Positions 18,020 to 26,491 of a stretch of DNA of 64,000 nucleotides are shown one piece after another. Both the position numbers and the translations under genes were made by a program. The notes beneath the pieces are model-generated. The model ran no database searches. It was not told where the DNA came from and was given only the letters and a program-made list of their open reading frames with translations. The first letter of the stretch is position 1, and the number at the start of each line of letters is the position of its first letter. Source of the stretch: Tardiphaga robiniae (GTDB lineage Bacteria; Pseudomonadota; Alphaproteobacteria; Rhizobiales; Xanthobacteraceae); NCBI RefSeq assembly GCF_013359755.1, contig NZ_JABMCJ010000093.1:124001-188000 (forward strand). The letters are read 5' to 3'.

Positions 18020-19045
18020 TTATGACTGCGCGGTCATGGCCGGTGCGGCCGTGCGCATGCGGTTGCGCCCGAGAATATAGGCTGTCGTCGTCAGCACCAG
18101 CAGCACGGCGCCGATGGCGATGGATGCCAGACCGAGCGGGATCAGCACCATGGTGACGTTGCGCGCCGGGTTCGTAAACCAGTGATGAATCGAGGTCAGC
18201 AAGAAGGCTGTGCCGGCAAAGCCCGCGCCGCCGCCGGCGACCAGCAGCGCCCACATGCCGCGCAACTGGCTGAGCCGCTCGCGTGACACCTCCGTATGTG
18301 GCGCATGATGCGCGCCGATCCGCCTGACCAGCCGCGCCGCCAGCGCAATGGTGCCGAAGCCAATCACCACGCCAGCGGCCTCGAGCACGCGGCGCATCAC
18401 GCCGACGATCTCCGGATGTCGCTGCAGCGTCAGCAAAGGAAGATCGAAACAGGCATGCAGCGTCACCGGCGCGAGAACAATGAGCATGGGCGTGCGAATA
18501 AAAGCCCAGCCGTCGCGGCGATGGGCGCCGAGCGCGCGGCCGGAACGGGTGATGGCGATGTAAGCGCCGGCGATGACGCCGAGCGCGCCGTGAAATGGCA
18601 CGGTCAGCACGCTGCGCAGCACCGCGAGCGTCCGCCACATGTCGGGATATTGCAGGAGATAGACGAGATTCTCGTAGGCTGCGAAGCCGAGGCCGGCGGC
18701 GGCGCCGTAAACCACCGTGTCCATCGGATCGGCCGTCCGGGCGCGCTGGGTGGACACCGCGATGATGACGAAGATCTTCACGATCTCCTCCGGCGCGGCG
18801 ACGCCAAACACGGCGTGGAGCACCATGGCCAGGGTCGGGTTGTCCGTAAGGCCCGGAATTGCCGCGAACAGCGCGCGGGCATAGCCGAGCAGGGAGATGC
18901 TGGCGGCCCCCAGCAGGAATGACGCCCAGACCAACCCGGGCGGTCCCGGCCGTTCATCGGCAGCAATCACCAGCCACAGCAACAGCAAAGCTGGTGCCAC
19001 GGCGGCGATACCGATCACGGTGGGGAGCGATTCGAGCAGGTTCAT
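18020..19045 (-). CDS. PrsW-family glutamic-type intramembrane protease homologue
   Basis: 341 residues with about eight to nine membrane segments. It contains the family motifs AAPEEIVKIF (E-E-x-x-K, catalytic glutamates), a second GFAAYENLVYL (E-N), and His/Asp motifs in PFHGALG and LHACFDLP. PrsW in Bacillus cleaves anti-sigma factor RsiW; the substrate here is unknown. The C-terminal third carries two extra transmembrane segments. The reverse-strand neighbour downstream is the HdeD-like gene, so both may act in an envelope stress response (inference). Confidence 0.83.
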   Translation of the reverse strand: MNLLESLPTVIGIAAVAPALLLLWLVIAADERPGPPGLVWASFLLGAASISLLGYARALFAAIPGLTDNPTLAMVLHAVFGVAAPEEIVKIFVIIAVSTQRARTADPMDTVVYGAAAGLGFAAYENLVYLLQYPDMWRTLAVLRSVLTVPFHGALGVIAGAYIAITRSGRALGAHRRDGWAFIRTPMLIVLAPVTLHACFDLPLLTLQRHPEIVGVMRRVLEAAGVVIGFGTIALAARLVRRIGAHHAPHTEVSRERLSQLRGMWALLVAGGGAGFAGTAFLLTSIHHWFTNPARNVTMVLIPLGLASIAIGAVLLVLTTTAYILGRNRMRTAAPAMTAQS

Positions 19046-19201
19046 GGAACTTAATTATAGACGGCCGGGCAGACCGGAAAGAGTGACTCTTGCGGGAGCC
19101 GCCTGCGACAAAAGAGAAGCGAGCGGGCCCGGGCCAGGGCCGGAACCAATCAGTGTTCGGTCGATTGGGCTGACACAGCTCATACTGCACGGGAAATGAC
19201 C

Positions 19202-19462
19202 ATGGCCGACGACGCAAAGACACCCCCCTACATCTACGAAGGCGTCGAGCCCGTGCCTGAGGCCAGGTCGACAATCACAGAAACGATCACGGATGTGAAA
19301 GAGGCGGTGACCGAGACCGCGCACCGCATCGGCGGTGCCATCGAGTCCGGCAAGAAGCCAGGCATGCCCTTGAGCATCCTGGCCAATGTTGCGCGTGAAG
19401 CGCCGCTGGGGTCGCTGCTGGTTGCTTTTCTGCTCGGCGTCGCCGTGGCGCGCCGGCGCTAG
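19202..19462 (+). CDS. Small membrane-anchored protein
   Basis: 86 residues. The N-terminal 50 are hydrophilic and helical (TITETITDVKEAVTETAHRIG), and the C-terminus is a single membrane span ending with positive charge (PLGSLLVAFLLGVAVARRR), so it is C-terminally anchored. This resembles small DUF883-like ribosome- or membrane-associated stress proteins. ATG 19202 is preferred over 19196 because GGGAA lies at proper distance. It is divergent from the PrsW-like gene. Confidence 0.6.
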   Translation: MADDAKTPPYIYEGVEPVPEARSTITETITDVKEAVTETAHRIGGAIESGKKPGMPLSILANVAREAPLGSLLVAFLLGVAVARRR

Positions 19463-19465
19463 GCG

Positions 19466-19756
19466 TCAGCGAATCCGGGCCGGCACCAGATTGACCGGCT
19501 TCGTGGTCCGTAGCGATGCCGGCTGATAGGCTGAGGCAGGCGCAAAGACCGACTTGCAGCCATCGCTTAGCTGAGACTTGTTGCGGATCATGCAAGCCGT
19601 GACGCGATCGACATCCGGGATTTCCGAACTGCACAGTCGCATCGCATCGCCCGTGCAAAGCTGTTCCTGTTCGGCGCTGTAGGCGTGGCAGACGGTGGTC
19701 AGCATGCCGAATGCAAGAACGGTGGCGGCGGCGAGCTTCGCGGTGGTGAATGTCAT
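19466..19756 (-). CDS. Small secreted cysteine-containing protein
   Basis: 96 residues with a signal peptide (TFTTAKLAAATVLAFGMLTT, cleaved near HAYSA). The mature part has four cysteines in the pattern CTGDAMRLC...ACM...GC, with DVDRVTACMIRNKSQLSDGC. This CxGDAxRLCxxxIPDxxRxxxCMxxxxxxLSxxC pattern is a known small periplasmic type in Bradyrhizobium relatives, with no function known to me. It converges with the small membrane protein, three bases away. Confidence 0.75.
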   Translation of the reverse strand: MTFTTAKLAAATVLAFGMLTTVCHAYSAEQEQLCTGDAMRLCSSEIPDVDRVTACMIRNKSQLSDGCKSVFAPASAYQPASLRTTKPVNLVPARIR

Positions 19757-19948
19757 CGTGTGTCCCTCGATCTTGTGTCCATCCGTGCGCCGATCGGCGC
19801 GTCGTTGGAGCGATTTGATAGAGGGCGTTCGCTTCAGGCGGTTTGCGCGGAGGCGAGGAAACGGTTTCTTCGACCGCGGTTTTGTTTCATTTCTGATGAT
19901 GGACGAAACACAGCCTGAACACAGCGTGCCGGTCGGAATCCCATCCTG

Positions 19949-20542
19949 ATGGACATTATTCAGAAAATCTCGGCGCTGATCGCGGCGCAAGCCGATTTGG
20001 CTGGACCGCTCGGTTTCGTCATCGCCTTCTTCGGATGTCTGGTCGGCTCCAGTTTCGTCGTTCCGGCTGCGGCCATCGTGACGGCGACGGGGGTGCTGAT
20101 CGGCGCCGGCGTGGTGTCCTGGACTTTCGTCCTTTGGGCCATCGGCGGTGCGGTGCTCGGCATGAGCGTGTCCTATGAGCTCGGCAAACGGTGCGGGCCG
20201 AGGCTGCTGGAGATGCGGATGCTCCAATCGCGTCAGCAACTGGTGGCGCGGGTGCGTGGGCTATTCGAGCGCTACGGCATCGCGGCGATCATGGTCGGTT
20301 ATCATATCGGGCCGGCGCGCGCGCTGGTCACCAGCGTCGCGGGCATTACCGGCATGCCGCGTCTGAAGTTCGAAATTGCCAGTATCGTGTCAGCAATGGT
20401 CTGGATCGTCGATCACGCCTTGATCGGCGTCATCCCCGGCACACTCATCGACGCCGACAGTCCATGGTTGCTCCCGGTGACATTCGGAGCACCGGTCGTC
20501 GTGATCGTGCTGACCGTGATGTTGCTGCGCAAGGCGTTGTAG
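19949..20542 (+). CDS. DedA/SNARE-associated (VTT domain) family membrane protein
   Basis: 197 residues with four to five hydrophobic segments. It has LGFVIAFFGCLVGSSFVVPAAAI near the N-terminus, a central GAVLGMSVSYELGKRCG, and RYGIAAIMVGYHIGPARALVTSVAGITGM, the conserved DedA region with R/G-x-x-P/A. DedA proteins support membrane lipid and proton-motive-force homeostasis and may be undecaprenyl-phosphate flippases. The DedA match is moderate because the reentrant-loop motifs are divergent. Confidence 0.75.
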   Translation: MDIIQKISALIAAQADLAGPLGFVIAFFGCLVGSSFVVPAAAIVTATGVLIGAGVVSWTFVLWAIGGAVLGMSVSYELGKRCGPRLLEMRMLQSRQQLVARVRGLFERYGIAAIMVGYHIGPARALVTSVAGITGMPRLKFEIASIVSAMVWIVDHALIGVIPGTLIDADSPWLLPVTFGAPVVVIVLTVMLLRKAL

Positions 20543-20563
20543 CCCCAGCGCCAACGTCTCGCA

Positions 20564-20800
20564 TCACGCGGCCTTCGAGATCTTCTTCTTGAGATGCCCG
20601 GTGTCGTGATCGCGGCGGAGCTGACTGAGCGACGTGTCGTTGAGCTTCGGCAGCACTTCGCTGAGCGTGAGCGTGTCGGGATGCCCGGCTGCGAAAAACT
20701 TGCCGTAGATCTTGCGGAGTGTTGCCAGTGTGGTGCTGCCGTATTTCTCGGTCATCGCGCTGTCGTGCGCGTGAAGGTGATCGCCGCCGTCATGCTTCAT
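20564..20800 (-). CDS. Small conserved hypothetical protein
   Basis: 78 residues, soluble and basic at the end (RRDHDTGHLKKKISKAA), with a His-rich start (KHDGGDHLHAHDS). The middle (STTLATLRKIYGKFFAAGHPDTLTLSEVL) is predicted helical. No known domain is recognised. The composition and codon use look like the neighbouring core genes. It converges with the DedA-like gene. Confidence 0.55.
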   Translation of the reverse strand: MKHDGGDHLHAHDSAMTEKYGSTTLATLRKIYGKFFAAGHPDTLTLSEVLPKLNDTSLSQLRRDHDTGHLKKKISKAA

Positions 20801-20935
20801 GTCTCGCTCCCTGCCGGTATCGCATGATCTTGCACCTTGAGCAGTGCAGATTGCGTTCGGCCAGACAGACTAGGCGCGGTGCTGTGGAGAGTACAAGCAG
20901 TTCACGTGTGCTCGGGAGCAATCGCGCGGGATGGC

Positions 20936-21487
20936 TTAGCCGCGCGCCCCGGGGCGCTTGCGCTGCACAATGATCTTCATCTTCTGACGGCCCTTGCTTG
21001 CCGCGGCGCGGGAGCGTGAGCGGCGCGGCTGCTCACGCGCGGCAGGCTTGTCGTCAGTTGCCGAGGTGCTGGCAAAAGACTGCCGGAGAGTGTCGAGCGT
21101 GGAGGTGAGAGCGCCGACCTGTTCGTTGAGCTTGCGCGCTTCGTTCTGCTGCGCTGTCATCAGACGCTGCATGGTCTGCAACTGATCCTGCACGACCTGA
21201 AGCTGATCGATCGACTGCTGCTGCGTGGCCTCGATGCCCTTGGTCTTTTCGATCAGCTGCTCGGACGCTTGCGCCACACGGGCCTGTTGCAGGCGTGATG
21301 CGGTGAGCCGCTCCGGCTCCGGCGTTGCGCCGCTGTAGCTGCGCCACGTGAATATGCCGCCGATGCCGATCACGACCAGAAACAGGGCCGCAGCCGCAAC
21401 CATGATCGGCTGCTGGCTAATGCGCCAGGTGTGACCGGGTTCGGACGCGTAACTGTGCTGGGAAGCGCTCGGCATGATTTCGACCAT
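20936..21487 (-). CDS. Membrane-anchored coiled-coil protein
   Basis: 183 residues from ATG 21487, with AGGA upstream. One membrane segment (PIMVAAAALFLVVIGIGGIF) at about residues 29-48 is followed by a long coiled coil rich in Gln and Glu (QASEQLIEKTKGIEATQQQ..., QTMQRLMTAQQNEARKL), then a highly basic tail with RRSRSRAAASKGRQKMK. The topology suggests a cytoplasm-in, periplasm-out envelope protein. No family call. It is the last core gene before the genomic island; before insertion it lay downstream of tRNA-Glu. Confidence 0.65.
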   Translation of the reverse strand: MVEIMPSASQHSYASEPGHTWRISQQPIMVAAAALFLVVIGIGGIFTWRSYSGATPEPERLTASRLQQARVAQASEQLIEKTKGIEATQQQSIDQLQVVQDQLQTMQRLMTAQQNEARKLNEQVGALTSTLDTLRQSFASTSATDDKPAAREQPRRSRSRAAASKGRQKMKIIVQRKRPGARG

Positions 21488-21633
21488 GAAGCTCGAAGTC
21501 CTATGGCGTGTGATCGTTCCAATCCGCGACAAAACCATCCAGAACGCGTGAATTTCGGGAGGTTCGCGGCCAAGTTCAACGAAAATAAGGCTCGGGTGGC
21601 AATAACGTGGCCTGACCCAGGGCAGTGCGCGAA

Positions 21634-21651
21634 TGGCGCTCCCTAGCGGAA
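21634..21651. repeat. Left attachment site (att) of the island
   Basis: TGGCGCTCCCTAGCGGAA, identical over 18 bp to the tRNA-Glu 3' end at 35529-35546. It is the copy left at the far end after integration; the chromosome resumes to its left. Confidence 0.92.
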
Positions 21652-21897
21652 ACCTCGGAAGCGCGCTCTAAGTATTGATTTACATGAAGAAAATGCCGCT
21701 CGATTGGATTGCTGTGTAGCATAGAAGTGTTCTTTTGCCAATCGCCGCAGCAATATCGTTCTTGCTTTGTTCTAATTTTCATCTACCGTTGAAGCCTGTG
21801 GATCCCTGTTGATTCCGGTATCACCTCGACAGGTGGCCTACGGCACGAGGTGCACAACCTGTATTGCTGCCTCAGAGACTCTGTTATTGGATCGGCC
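21652..21897. other. AT-rich left edge of the island, no gene seen
   Basis: This stretch lies between the left att and the Panacea-domain gene. It has many stops in all frames and AT-rich words that could hold the promoter of the Panacea operon. I see no RNA gene or repeat in it. Confidence 0.5.
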
Positions 21898-22401
21898 ATG
21901 TATGAAGCTCGCAAGATATGCAATTTTCTGCTGGCGAATTACGACGCTGTAGAGTTCGACATCACGAACTTGCGCATCAACAAGCTCCTGTACTTTATTC
22001 AGGTCGGTGCACTGAGACAGACGCCTGAAGGTATCATCCGAAATCACTTCGAGGCTTGGCAGTTTGGCCCCGTTATCCGGCCCGTATTCGACGCCTTCAA
22101 AGGGTACAAGGAAACACCGATAAAAGCGCCGGCCGAATATCTCGATTACGCTTCCGGTCGCACGATTCCGATTCCTCATGACGACATCCGTGAGGACCAC
22201 CAAAAGATCATTAGGCGAGAGTTTTTAGACTACAGTCGTTTCACCACGGGGCAGCTCGTTTCGTTGTCACACGAGACCAACGGGCCATGGGACTTGGTCT
22301 ACAAGGCGTATCTTGCCGATCCGACCCGAAGCCCTAGGATTTCAAACCAGATCATCCGCCAGCATATGATCGGGGAAAGCTCATCCACCGTTAAGCATTA
22401 A
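21898..22401 (+). CDS. Panacea-domain (DUF4065/SocA-like) protein, probable antitoxin
   Basis: 167 residues from ATG 21898; the longer frame from 21850 starts in non-coding-like sequence. It matches the Panacea pattern: MYEARKICNFLL, then ITNLRINKLLYFIQVG (N-K-L-L-Y/YF motif), FEAWQFGPVIRPVFDAFK and ETNGPWDLVYKAY. Panacea proteins act as versatile antitoxins in PanAT toxin-antitoxin pairs, and SocA-like members present a toxin to a protease. The following gene on the same strand, 78 bp on with its own strong ribosome site, is the natural partner candidate. Confidence 0.85.
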   Translation: MYEARKICNFLLANYDAVEFDITNLRINKLLYFIQVGALRQTPEGIIRNHFEAWQFGPVIRPVFDAFKGYKETPIKAPAEYLDYASGRTIPIPHDDIREDHQKIIRREFLDYSRFTTGQLVSLSHETNGPWDLVYKAYLADPTRSPRISNQIIRQHMIGESSSTVKH

Positions 22402-22479
22402 CGCCCTGTTAGGAGTTATTGTTGGTCTTGCCCGAATCACTTTAACATCGGGTTTTGGCCCACTCCTAAGGAGGACCTG

Positions 22480-23172
22480 ATGGCGGGGCGGGGAAAGTAT
22501 TTCGAGTTGTTAGACTTCACGAAGTTTGCGTTTCCATCAGTGATAGGAATGGACGCAGCGGCCACCGCGAATAACCTCATAGAGAGGCTTGGCGGCGGCG
22601 GGTTCATGTCATACGGCCCGATTTGGTCGCGCCTCAATCCGATCGTCGCGGGGTATGCTACCGACGCATTCATTGCCTCAGAGTTCAGCTTTCATTCCGA
22701 GGAATGGGCAAACGATGCAATGCAGGAGGTGGCCCGCCTGTTGCGCCAGTATTTCAACGGGCGAGGACGCTGGTTCCAATACCCCCAGCGCCCCTCGAAA
22801 GTTCTCGGCTTCTGGTTCAAGCCAAGCATCAAGGGAGTTTGGTGGGTTGATGGCAAGGCTTACGCTGTGCTGATCAACGCTCGCAAGCAACAGCCGCTGT
22901 TTCCAGACCATCTTCGCTTCCTCGCTCGTGGTGTCTACGAACTGCACTGTGTAGAAGACCCGAACGATCCGACACCGCTAATCATCGATTTGAGCGAGCC
23001 GCAACGCAAAGAAGGTCGAATCCTCCGGGCTTATGAGATGCCTGTGGCGAAGGCGGTTTCCCTCGAAGAGTTTGAAGATGCGGTACGTGAGTTCCTAAGG
23101 GCACTTCAAATGGCGGGCGTGGCGCTACCTCCCGAGGGCATGGACATCGTGAGCCTGTTTAAGAAGAAATAG
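22480..23172 (+). CDS. Unknown protein, candidate partner/toxin of the Panacea protein
   Basis: 230 residues with a perfect AAGGAGG ribosome site (22468-22474). It is soluble, with aromatic-rich middle (GRGRWFQYPQRPSKVLGFWFKPSIKGVWWVDGK is the core, positions about 95-130), DPNDPTPLIIDLSEP, and an acidic helical tail SLEEFEDAVREFLRALQ...LFKKK. I recognise no toxin family. Position after a Panacea gene is the main hint. A 37-residue copy of its tail lies at 23967-24080, showing that this locus has duplicated. It could also be an unrelated cargo gene. Confidence 0.7.
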   Translation: MAGRGKYFELLDFTKFAFPSVIGMDAAATANNLIERLGGGGFMSYGPIWSRLNPIVAGYATDAFIASEFSFHSEEWANDAMQEVARLLRQYFNGRGRWFQYPQRPSKVLGFWFKPSIKGVWWVDGKAYAVLINARKQQPLFPDHLRFLARGVYELHCVEDPNDPTPLIIDLSEPQRKEGRILRAYEMPVAKAVSLEEFEDAVREFLRALQMAGVALPPEGMDIVSLFKKK

Positions 23173-23194
23173 GTAGGCGCATGGGTGGCCAGCG

Positions 23195-23683
23195 CTAAGT
23201 CTGCGACCCCGGGAAGGTGTAATCGTTGAACGCCGCGTCGCTAAGTGTGGAATCGAGCAGAACCTTCCACGCTTGGCCCGCTTCGATCCATTTAGCTTTT
23301 CGGTCGGGCAGATTTCGCAACATTCGAAAGGCACTCGGAGCAAGTCTCGAGGCTGTGCTTTCCCTCGTCTTATCCTCTGACGCTTCTTGAATCACACTCT
23401 TGAAGAGACGCTCTGGTGTGGCCCATCCATCTTCTCGAAAACGATCGGAGATAAAGTAAGATATAAATGCGCGAAATGTGACGGCCGCACCGACCTGGTG
23501 ATACGTTTGGCTGACTGCAACAGCGTCGAGCCATTTAATGACCCGGTCGCTCGGATTATCGAAGCCATCTTCATTGAGAATAGTGGTCGAAAAGAAATAA
23601 CCAATATCAGCCTGCAATTCCTGTTCAAGCGAGAGATACCAGTTTTTGATGGAGACGATAGGCGACATTGAAATGATTTCCAT
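23195..23683 (-). CDS. Hypothetical protein of the island
   Basis: 162 residues from ATG 23683; a TTG at 23719 and an ATG at 23668 are alternative starts, none with a strong ribosome site. It is soluble and helical, with IKNWYLSLEQELQADIGYFF, RVIKWLDAVAVSQTYHQVG and DRKAKWIEAGQAWKVLLD. No family is recognised. It lies reversed between the gene at 22480 and the copy of that gene's tail, so it may have arrived with a rearrangement there. Confidence 0.55.
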   Translation of the reverse strand: MEIISMSPIVSIKNWYLSLEQELQADIGYFFSTTILNEDGFDNPSDRVIKWLDAVAVSQTYHQVGAAVTFRAFISYFISDRFREDGWATPERLFKSVIQEASEDKTRESTASRLAPSAFRMLRNLPDRKAKWIEAGQAWKVLLDSTLSDAAFNDYTFPGSQT

Positions 23684-23966
23684 ATAGCGGGCAGCTTGGA
23701 AGGCTTTGCGAAGTGACAACGCTTACTACACGTGGGCTAGCCGAAAATCACTAGAAGCCTTTTGTTGTACAATAATTTTCAGGGTGAAATTCAAAGGCTA
23801 CAGCCTGAGGGCACGACGCGAATTTTTTCTCACCGTGCCGTCACCGCGGGGCCTGCGCCGGGAAACATCGTGGTCACCGCCCCGGGCCATCACGCGACGC
23901 CCGGTGGTCTCGGTGACCGTCAGCCCTTTGCAGCACGAGCTTTCCCCGCTGTGTCCGTTCAAGGCT

Positions 23967-24080
23967 TCCATTGAAGAATTTGACGAAGCTGTGTGGCAGT
24001 TTCTGACAGCATTGCATGTCGCCGGGGCATCACTTCCGCTGGACGTCGCAGATCTCGTCGACTTGTTCAAGCGTAGATAA
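23967..24080 (+). pseudogene. C-terminal remnant homologous to the 22480-23172 protein
   Basis: 37 codons plus stop read SIEEFDEAVWQFLTALHVAG...LFKRR. They align without gaps to the last 37 residues of the protein at 22480-23172 (SLEEFEDAVREFLRALQMAG...LFKKK), with about half the positions identical and most others conservative. The frame is open upstream to 23706, but that part has no likeness to the full gene. It is best read as the leftover of a diverged paralogue. Confidence 0.7.
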
Positions 24081-24106
24081 AACTGCCGGACTTGCGGGCT
24101 TCGACG

Positions 24107-24889
24107 CTAAGACAAACTCGTCTTTAGCTTTATGAACTCCGCAATCTCCACCTCTCGCGCCTTCTGGAATATCCACCCACCCAGAGTGCGATTCCAACGA
24201 CCCCCGAGGTCTTTCAATTCCTGCTTCAATGGAGCGGTATCGCCTTTGACAAGGAACGATTTGACCTGACCATCTTTCTCATAGTCCTCCATGTAAAGTT
24301 TACCGGCTTTGACAATCTTCGTGATGCTTTCCAGCCGTTCACGCAGATCATCTGGAGAGGCAACTTTTGGCAACTCCCCATTGAGAAGCCTTCGGACATT
24401 TATGGAAAGTTGGTTGAACAGCTTCTCTCGGAGATCCGTTATGCTGGAGTAGGCGCCCGTCAAGCCGATTTTCTGCATTCGCTTCTCGAAATCTTTCAGC
24501 GCTGCAAATTGATCGATATCAAGCTTGTCTGGCTCGATGTTTCTTGACGAGAAATAGAGCATCACGGGCCTGTTATTCTTGATGAACCATTCGATCTCTT
24601 CGGCAGTACCACTCTCGCTGGCACCAGTCGGAGATCCCAGCCGGGTCCAGAACACACCAATAGCCATATCGCAAGTTTTAAGCATCTGGTCGTTGATGAC
24701 GCCTTGAGCTCGATCTCCCATGAGCGGAGCGCTATGAGTCTCCCACTTCACTGGAAGCAAAACTACTGCGTCCTTCTCGGAGTTGAGCGCATTCCAGCTC
24801 GCGATAACTTCCGGGATCGTTCGCCTTTCTTCTTCGACGTCTCCGGGGCTGGCGACCAGTACCTTGTAAACTTTTGCATCAAATGCCAC
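24107..24889 (-). CDS. DUF4062 (TIR-like) protein with C-terminal LGGRWN-type small domain
   Basis: 260 residues. The N-terminal 170 match DUF4062: KVLVASPGDVEEERR, VVLLPVKWETHSAPLMG, INDQMLKTCDMAIGVFWTRLG, SGTAEEIEWFI, MLYFSS. DUF4062 is a Rossmann-like domain related to TIR and recurs in defence and signalling proteins. The C-terminal 50 (KGDTAPLKQELKDLGGRWNRTLGGWIF) resemble a short domain seen in large DNA virus and bacterial proteins. It starts 102 bp after the ATPase stop on the same strand and probably ends a three-gene operon. The catalytic role is unproven. Confidence 0.85.
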   Translation of the reverse strand: MAFDAKVYKVLVASPGDVEEERRTIPEVIASWNALNSEKDAVVLLPVKWETHSAPLMGDRAQGVINDQMLKTCDMAIGVFWTRLGSPTGASESGTAEEIEWFIKNNRPVMLYFSSRNIEPDKLDIDQFAALKDFEKRMQKIGLTGAYSSITDLREKLFNQLSINVRRLLNGELPKVASPDDLRERLESITKIVKAGKLYMEDYEKDGQVKSFLVKGDTAPLKQELKDLGGRWNRTLGGWIFQKAREVEIAEFIKLKTSLS

Positions 24890-24991
24890 GGAGCTTTTCC
24901 TCGTGTAGTATTTTCGTCAGGGCAGTTGATGCATCAGTAGCGCGGCTGCATGCTGTAGGGTGATCTGGTTTACAACGCCGATCAGCTCCCG

Positions 24992-26491
24992 CTACATCCA
25001 GATTGCTTGCTGAACCACAGCGCGGATTCGTTTGATTTTCGCAGCACCGAAGTATTCGATCGCATCCAGTGTAGCGTCGTCGGCAGCGGCAAGTTGGCCT
25101 ACAGTTTCAATTTTCGCTTCACGTAAGCGGGTAATCATGTCCGCAGTCAAACCATAAGGATACGCTGGCGACTTCGCCAAGTCACTCACAGGCCTGTCGA
25201 TAATGGTCAGCCCTTTCTCGGCTGTGAGTGCGGGAAGCCGGATATTTTGAAGTGCTGACCCGCTAATGTGGATTTCTGCGGGATCTGTCGATCCCTCCAG
25301 CCAGACATTAATCATCTCACTCGTAAGCCGACTTGGCACTGCGCCGCCATCGATCAAGTTGCAGAGATTCAGAGCATATACGGGGCCCCTCCCGCCAGAC
25401 TTCATAGCTCGAGATGCTTCGCGGCGTGCCATGAAACCTAAATACTCCAGAATCTCGAACAGCTTCGCATAGTTGGATACGATCTGGCGATGTACGAGCA
25501 CTTTGTCTAACGGTGCTCCGCGATGTTGCTGTTGCTGCCGTTCTTTTAGAACTGCAATCAACGCTTCGAATGCTTCCCGCGCTGGCTCAATGAGAGGTTC
25601 GTAGACGCCAAGCTTTGGCGCGACTTCGTCCATTAATGGCCAGTAGTAGTCGGTCGCCATGTTGAGGAGGCACTTATTGATTTCTGGGATACCGACTTTG
25701 TTTGCATCGTCAAAACGATTACACGCGAGAATAAAACCGCGAAGATTACCGACCACCGCTCGACCTAGAAGATTAGCGAATTGTTCTGGAGACAGCCGGT
25801 CTGAGAAGCGCTCCTTGTCTGCTAACCTGGGATATCGCGCACGGAGAACGTCGGGAAAAAAAGAGGCGTCGTTAGACACGTCAGACCGACTAATATCTAT
25901 CACCGTCGAGTCATTAAATACATCAAACCGGACGCCAAACTTCGTGACGCCGGGATAGATGGACGCTTTGCAGGATGTAAGGTTGCTGGAAAGAGTACGG
26001 AATAGATCGAAGAATACCTCGAGCGGTTTCTCTCGGCCAATGTGCGCCGCGTCGTCAAAAAGCAAAACGATGCGTCTGTTCAACACTTGAGATAGCCGAG
26101 TTAAGCTAAGCTGAATAGATAGTTGATCGGCGCTGCTACCAAACTCCGCATTGAAATTTCGAGCCGTGATCTCTTTCTGAATTGCGACCGAGAGCAGGAT
26201 GCAGAAATGCCCGATGTACTCATCGCCGTCAGACTGCAAAAGCGGCAGATACCGCAGGCTCACGTAAACCGGAAAAATGTCTGACGCAGCCTGCATCCTA
26301 CGCTGTGCTTCGATCATCAAGGCGCTCTTACCGCTACCTCGGCCGCCCCTAATCAACACTGGACCGTGAGCGCTCAGCTTCCTGATAATCAGATCGTCGT
26401 GCGATGTGAAACGATGAAGCGCCTCAAATTTGTCAGGCTGACACTCTTCGGCGGCTAGAATCAGCGAAGAGTCCAAGTCATCGTCGCTCAT
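24992..26491 (-). CDS. ORC/CDC6-like AAA+ ATPase with C-terminal helix-hairpin-helix region
   Basis: 499 residues. Walker A GGRGSGKS at 49-56, Walker B IVLLFDD at 141-147, a winged-helix-like middle (about 330-370), and a C-terminal segment (about 450-495: LTADMITRLREAKIETVGQLAAADDA...) like the HhH found in polymerase alpha-CTD and RadA-type proteins. The layout is that of the ORC-CDC6 family ATPases found in bacterial islands. Its ATG overlaps the stop of the preceding gene by four bases, so the two proteins are made together. Likely a sensor or regulator NTPase that binds DNA (inference). Confidence 0.83.
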   Translation of the reverse strand: MSDDDLDSSLILAAEECQPDKFEALHRFTSHDDLIIRKLSAHGPVLIRGGRGSGKSALMIEAQRRMQAASDIFPVYVSLRYLPLLQSDGDEYIGHFCILLSVAIQKEITARNFNAEFGSSADQLSIQLSLTRLSQVLNRRIVLLFDDAAHIGREKPLEVFFDLFRTLSSNLTSCKASIYPGVTKFGVRFDVFNDSTVIDISRSDVSNDASFFPDVLRARYPRLADKERFSDRLSPEQFANLLGRAVVGNLRGFILACNRFDDANKVGIPEINKCLLNMATDYYWPLMDEVAPKLGVYEPLIEPAREAFEALIAVLKERQQQQHRGAPLDKVLVHRQIVSNYAKLFEILEYLGFMARREASRAMKSGGRGPVYALNLCNLIDGGAVPSRLTSEMINVWLEGSTDPAEIHISGSALQNIRLPALTAEKGLTIIDRPVSDLAKSPAYPYGLTADMITRLREAKIETVGQLAAADDATLDAIEYFGAAKIKRIRAVVQQAIWM

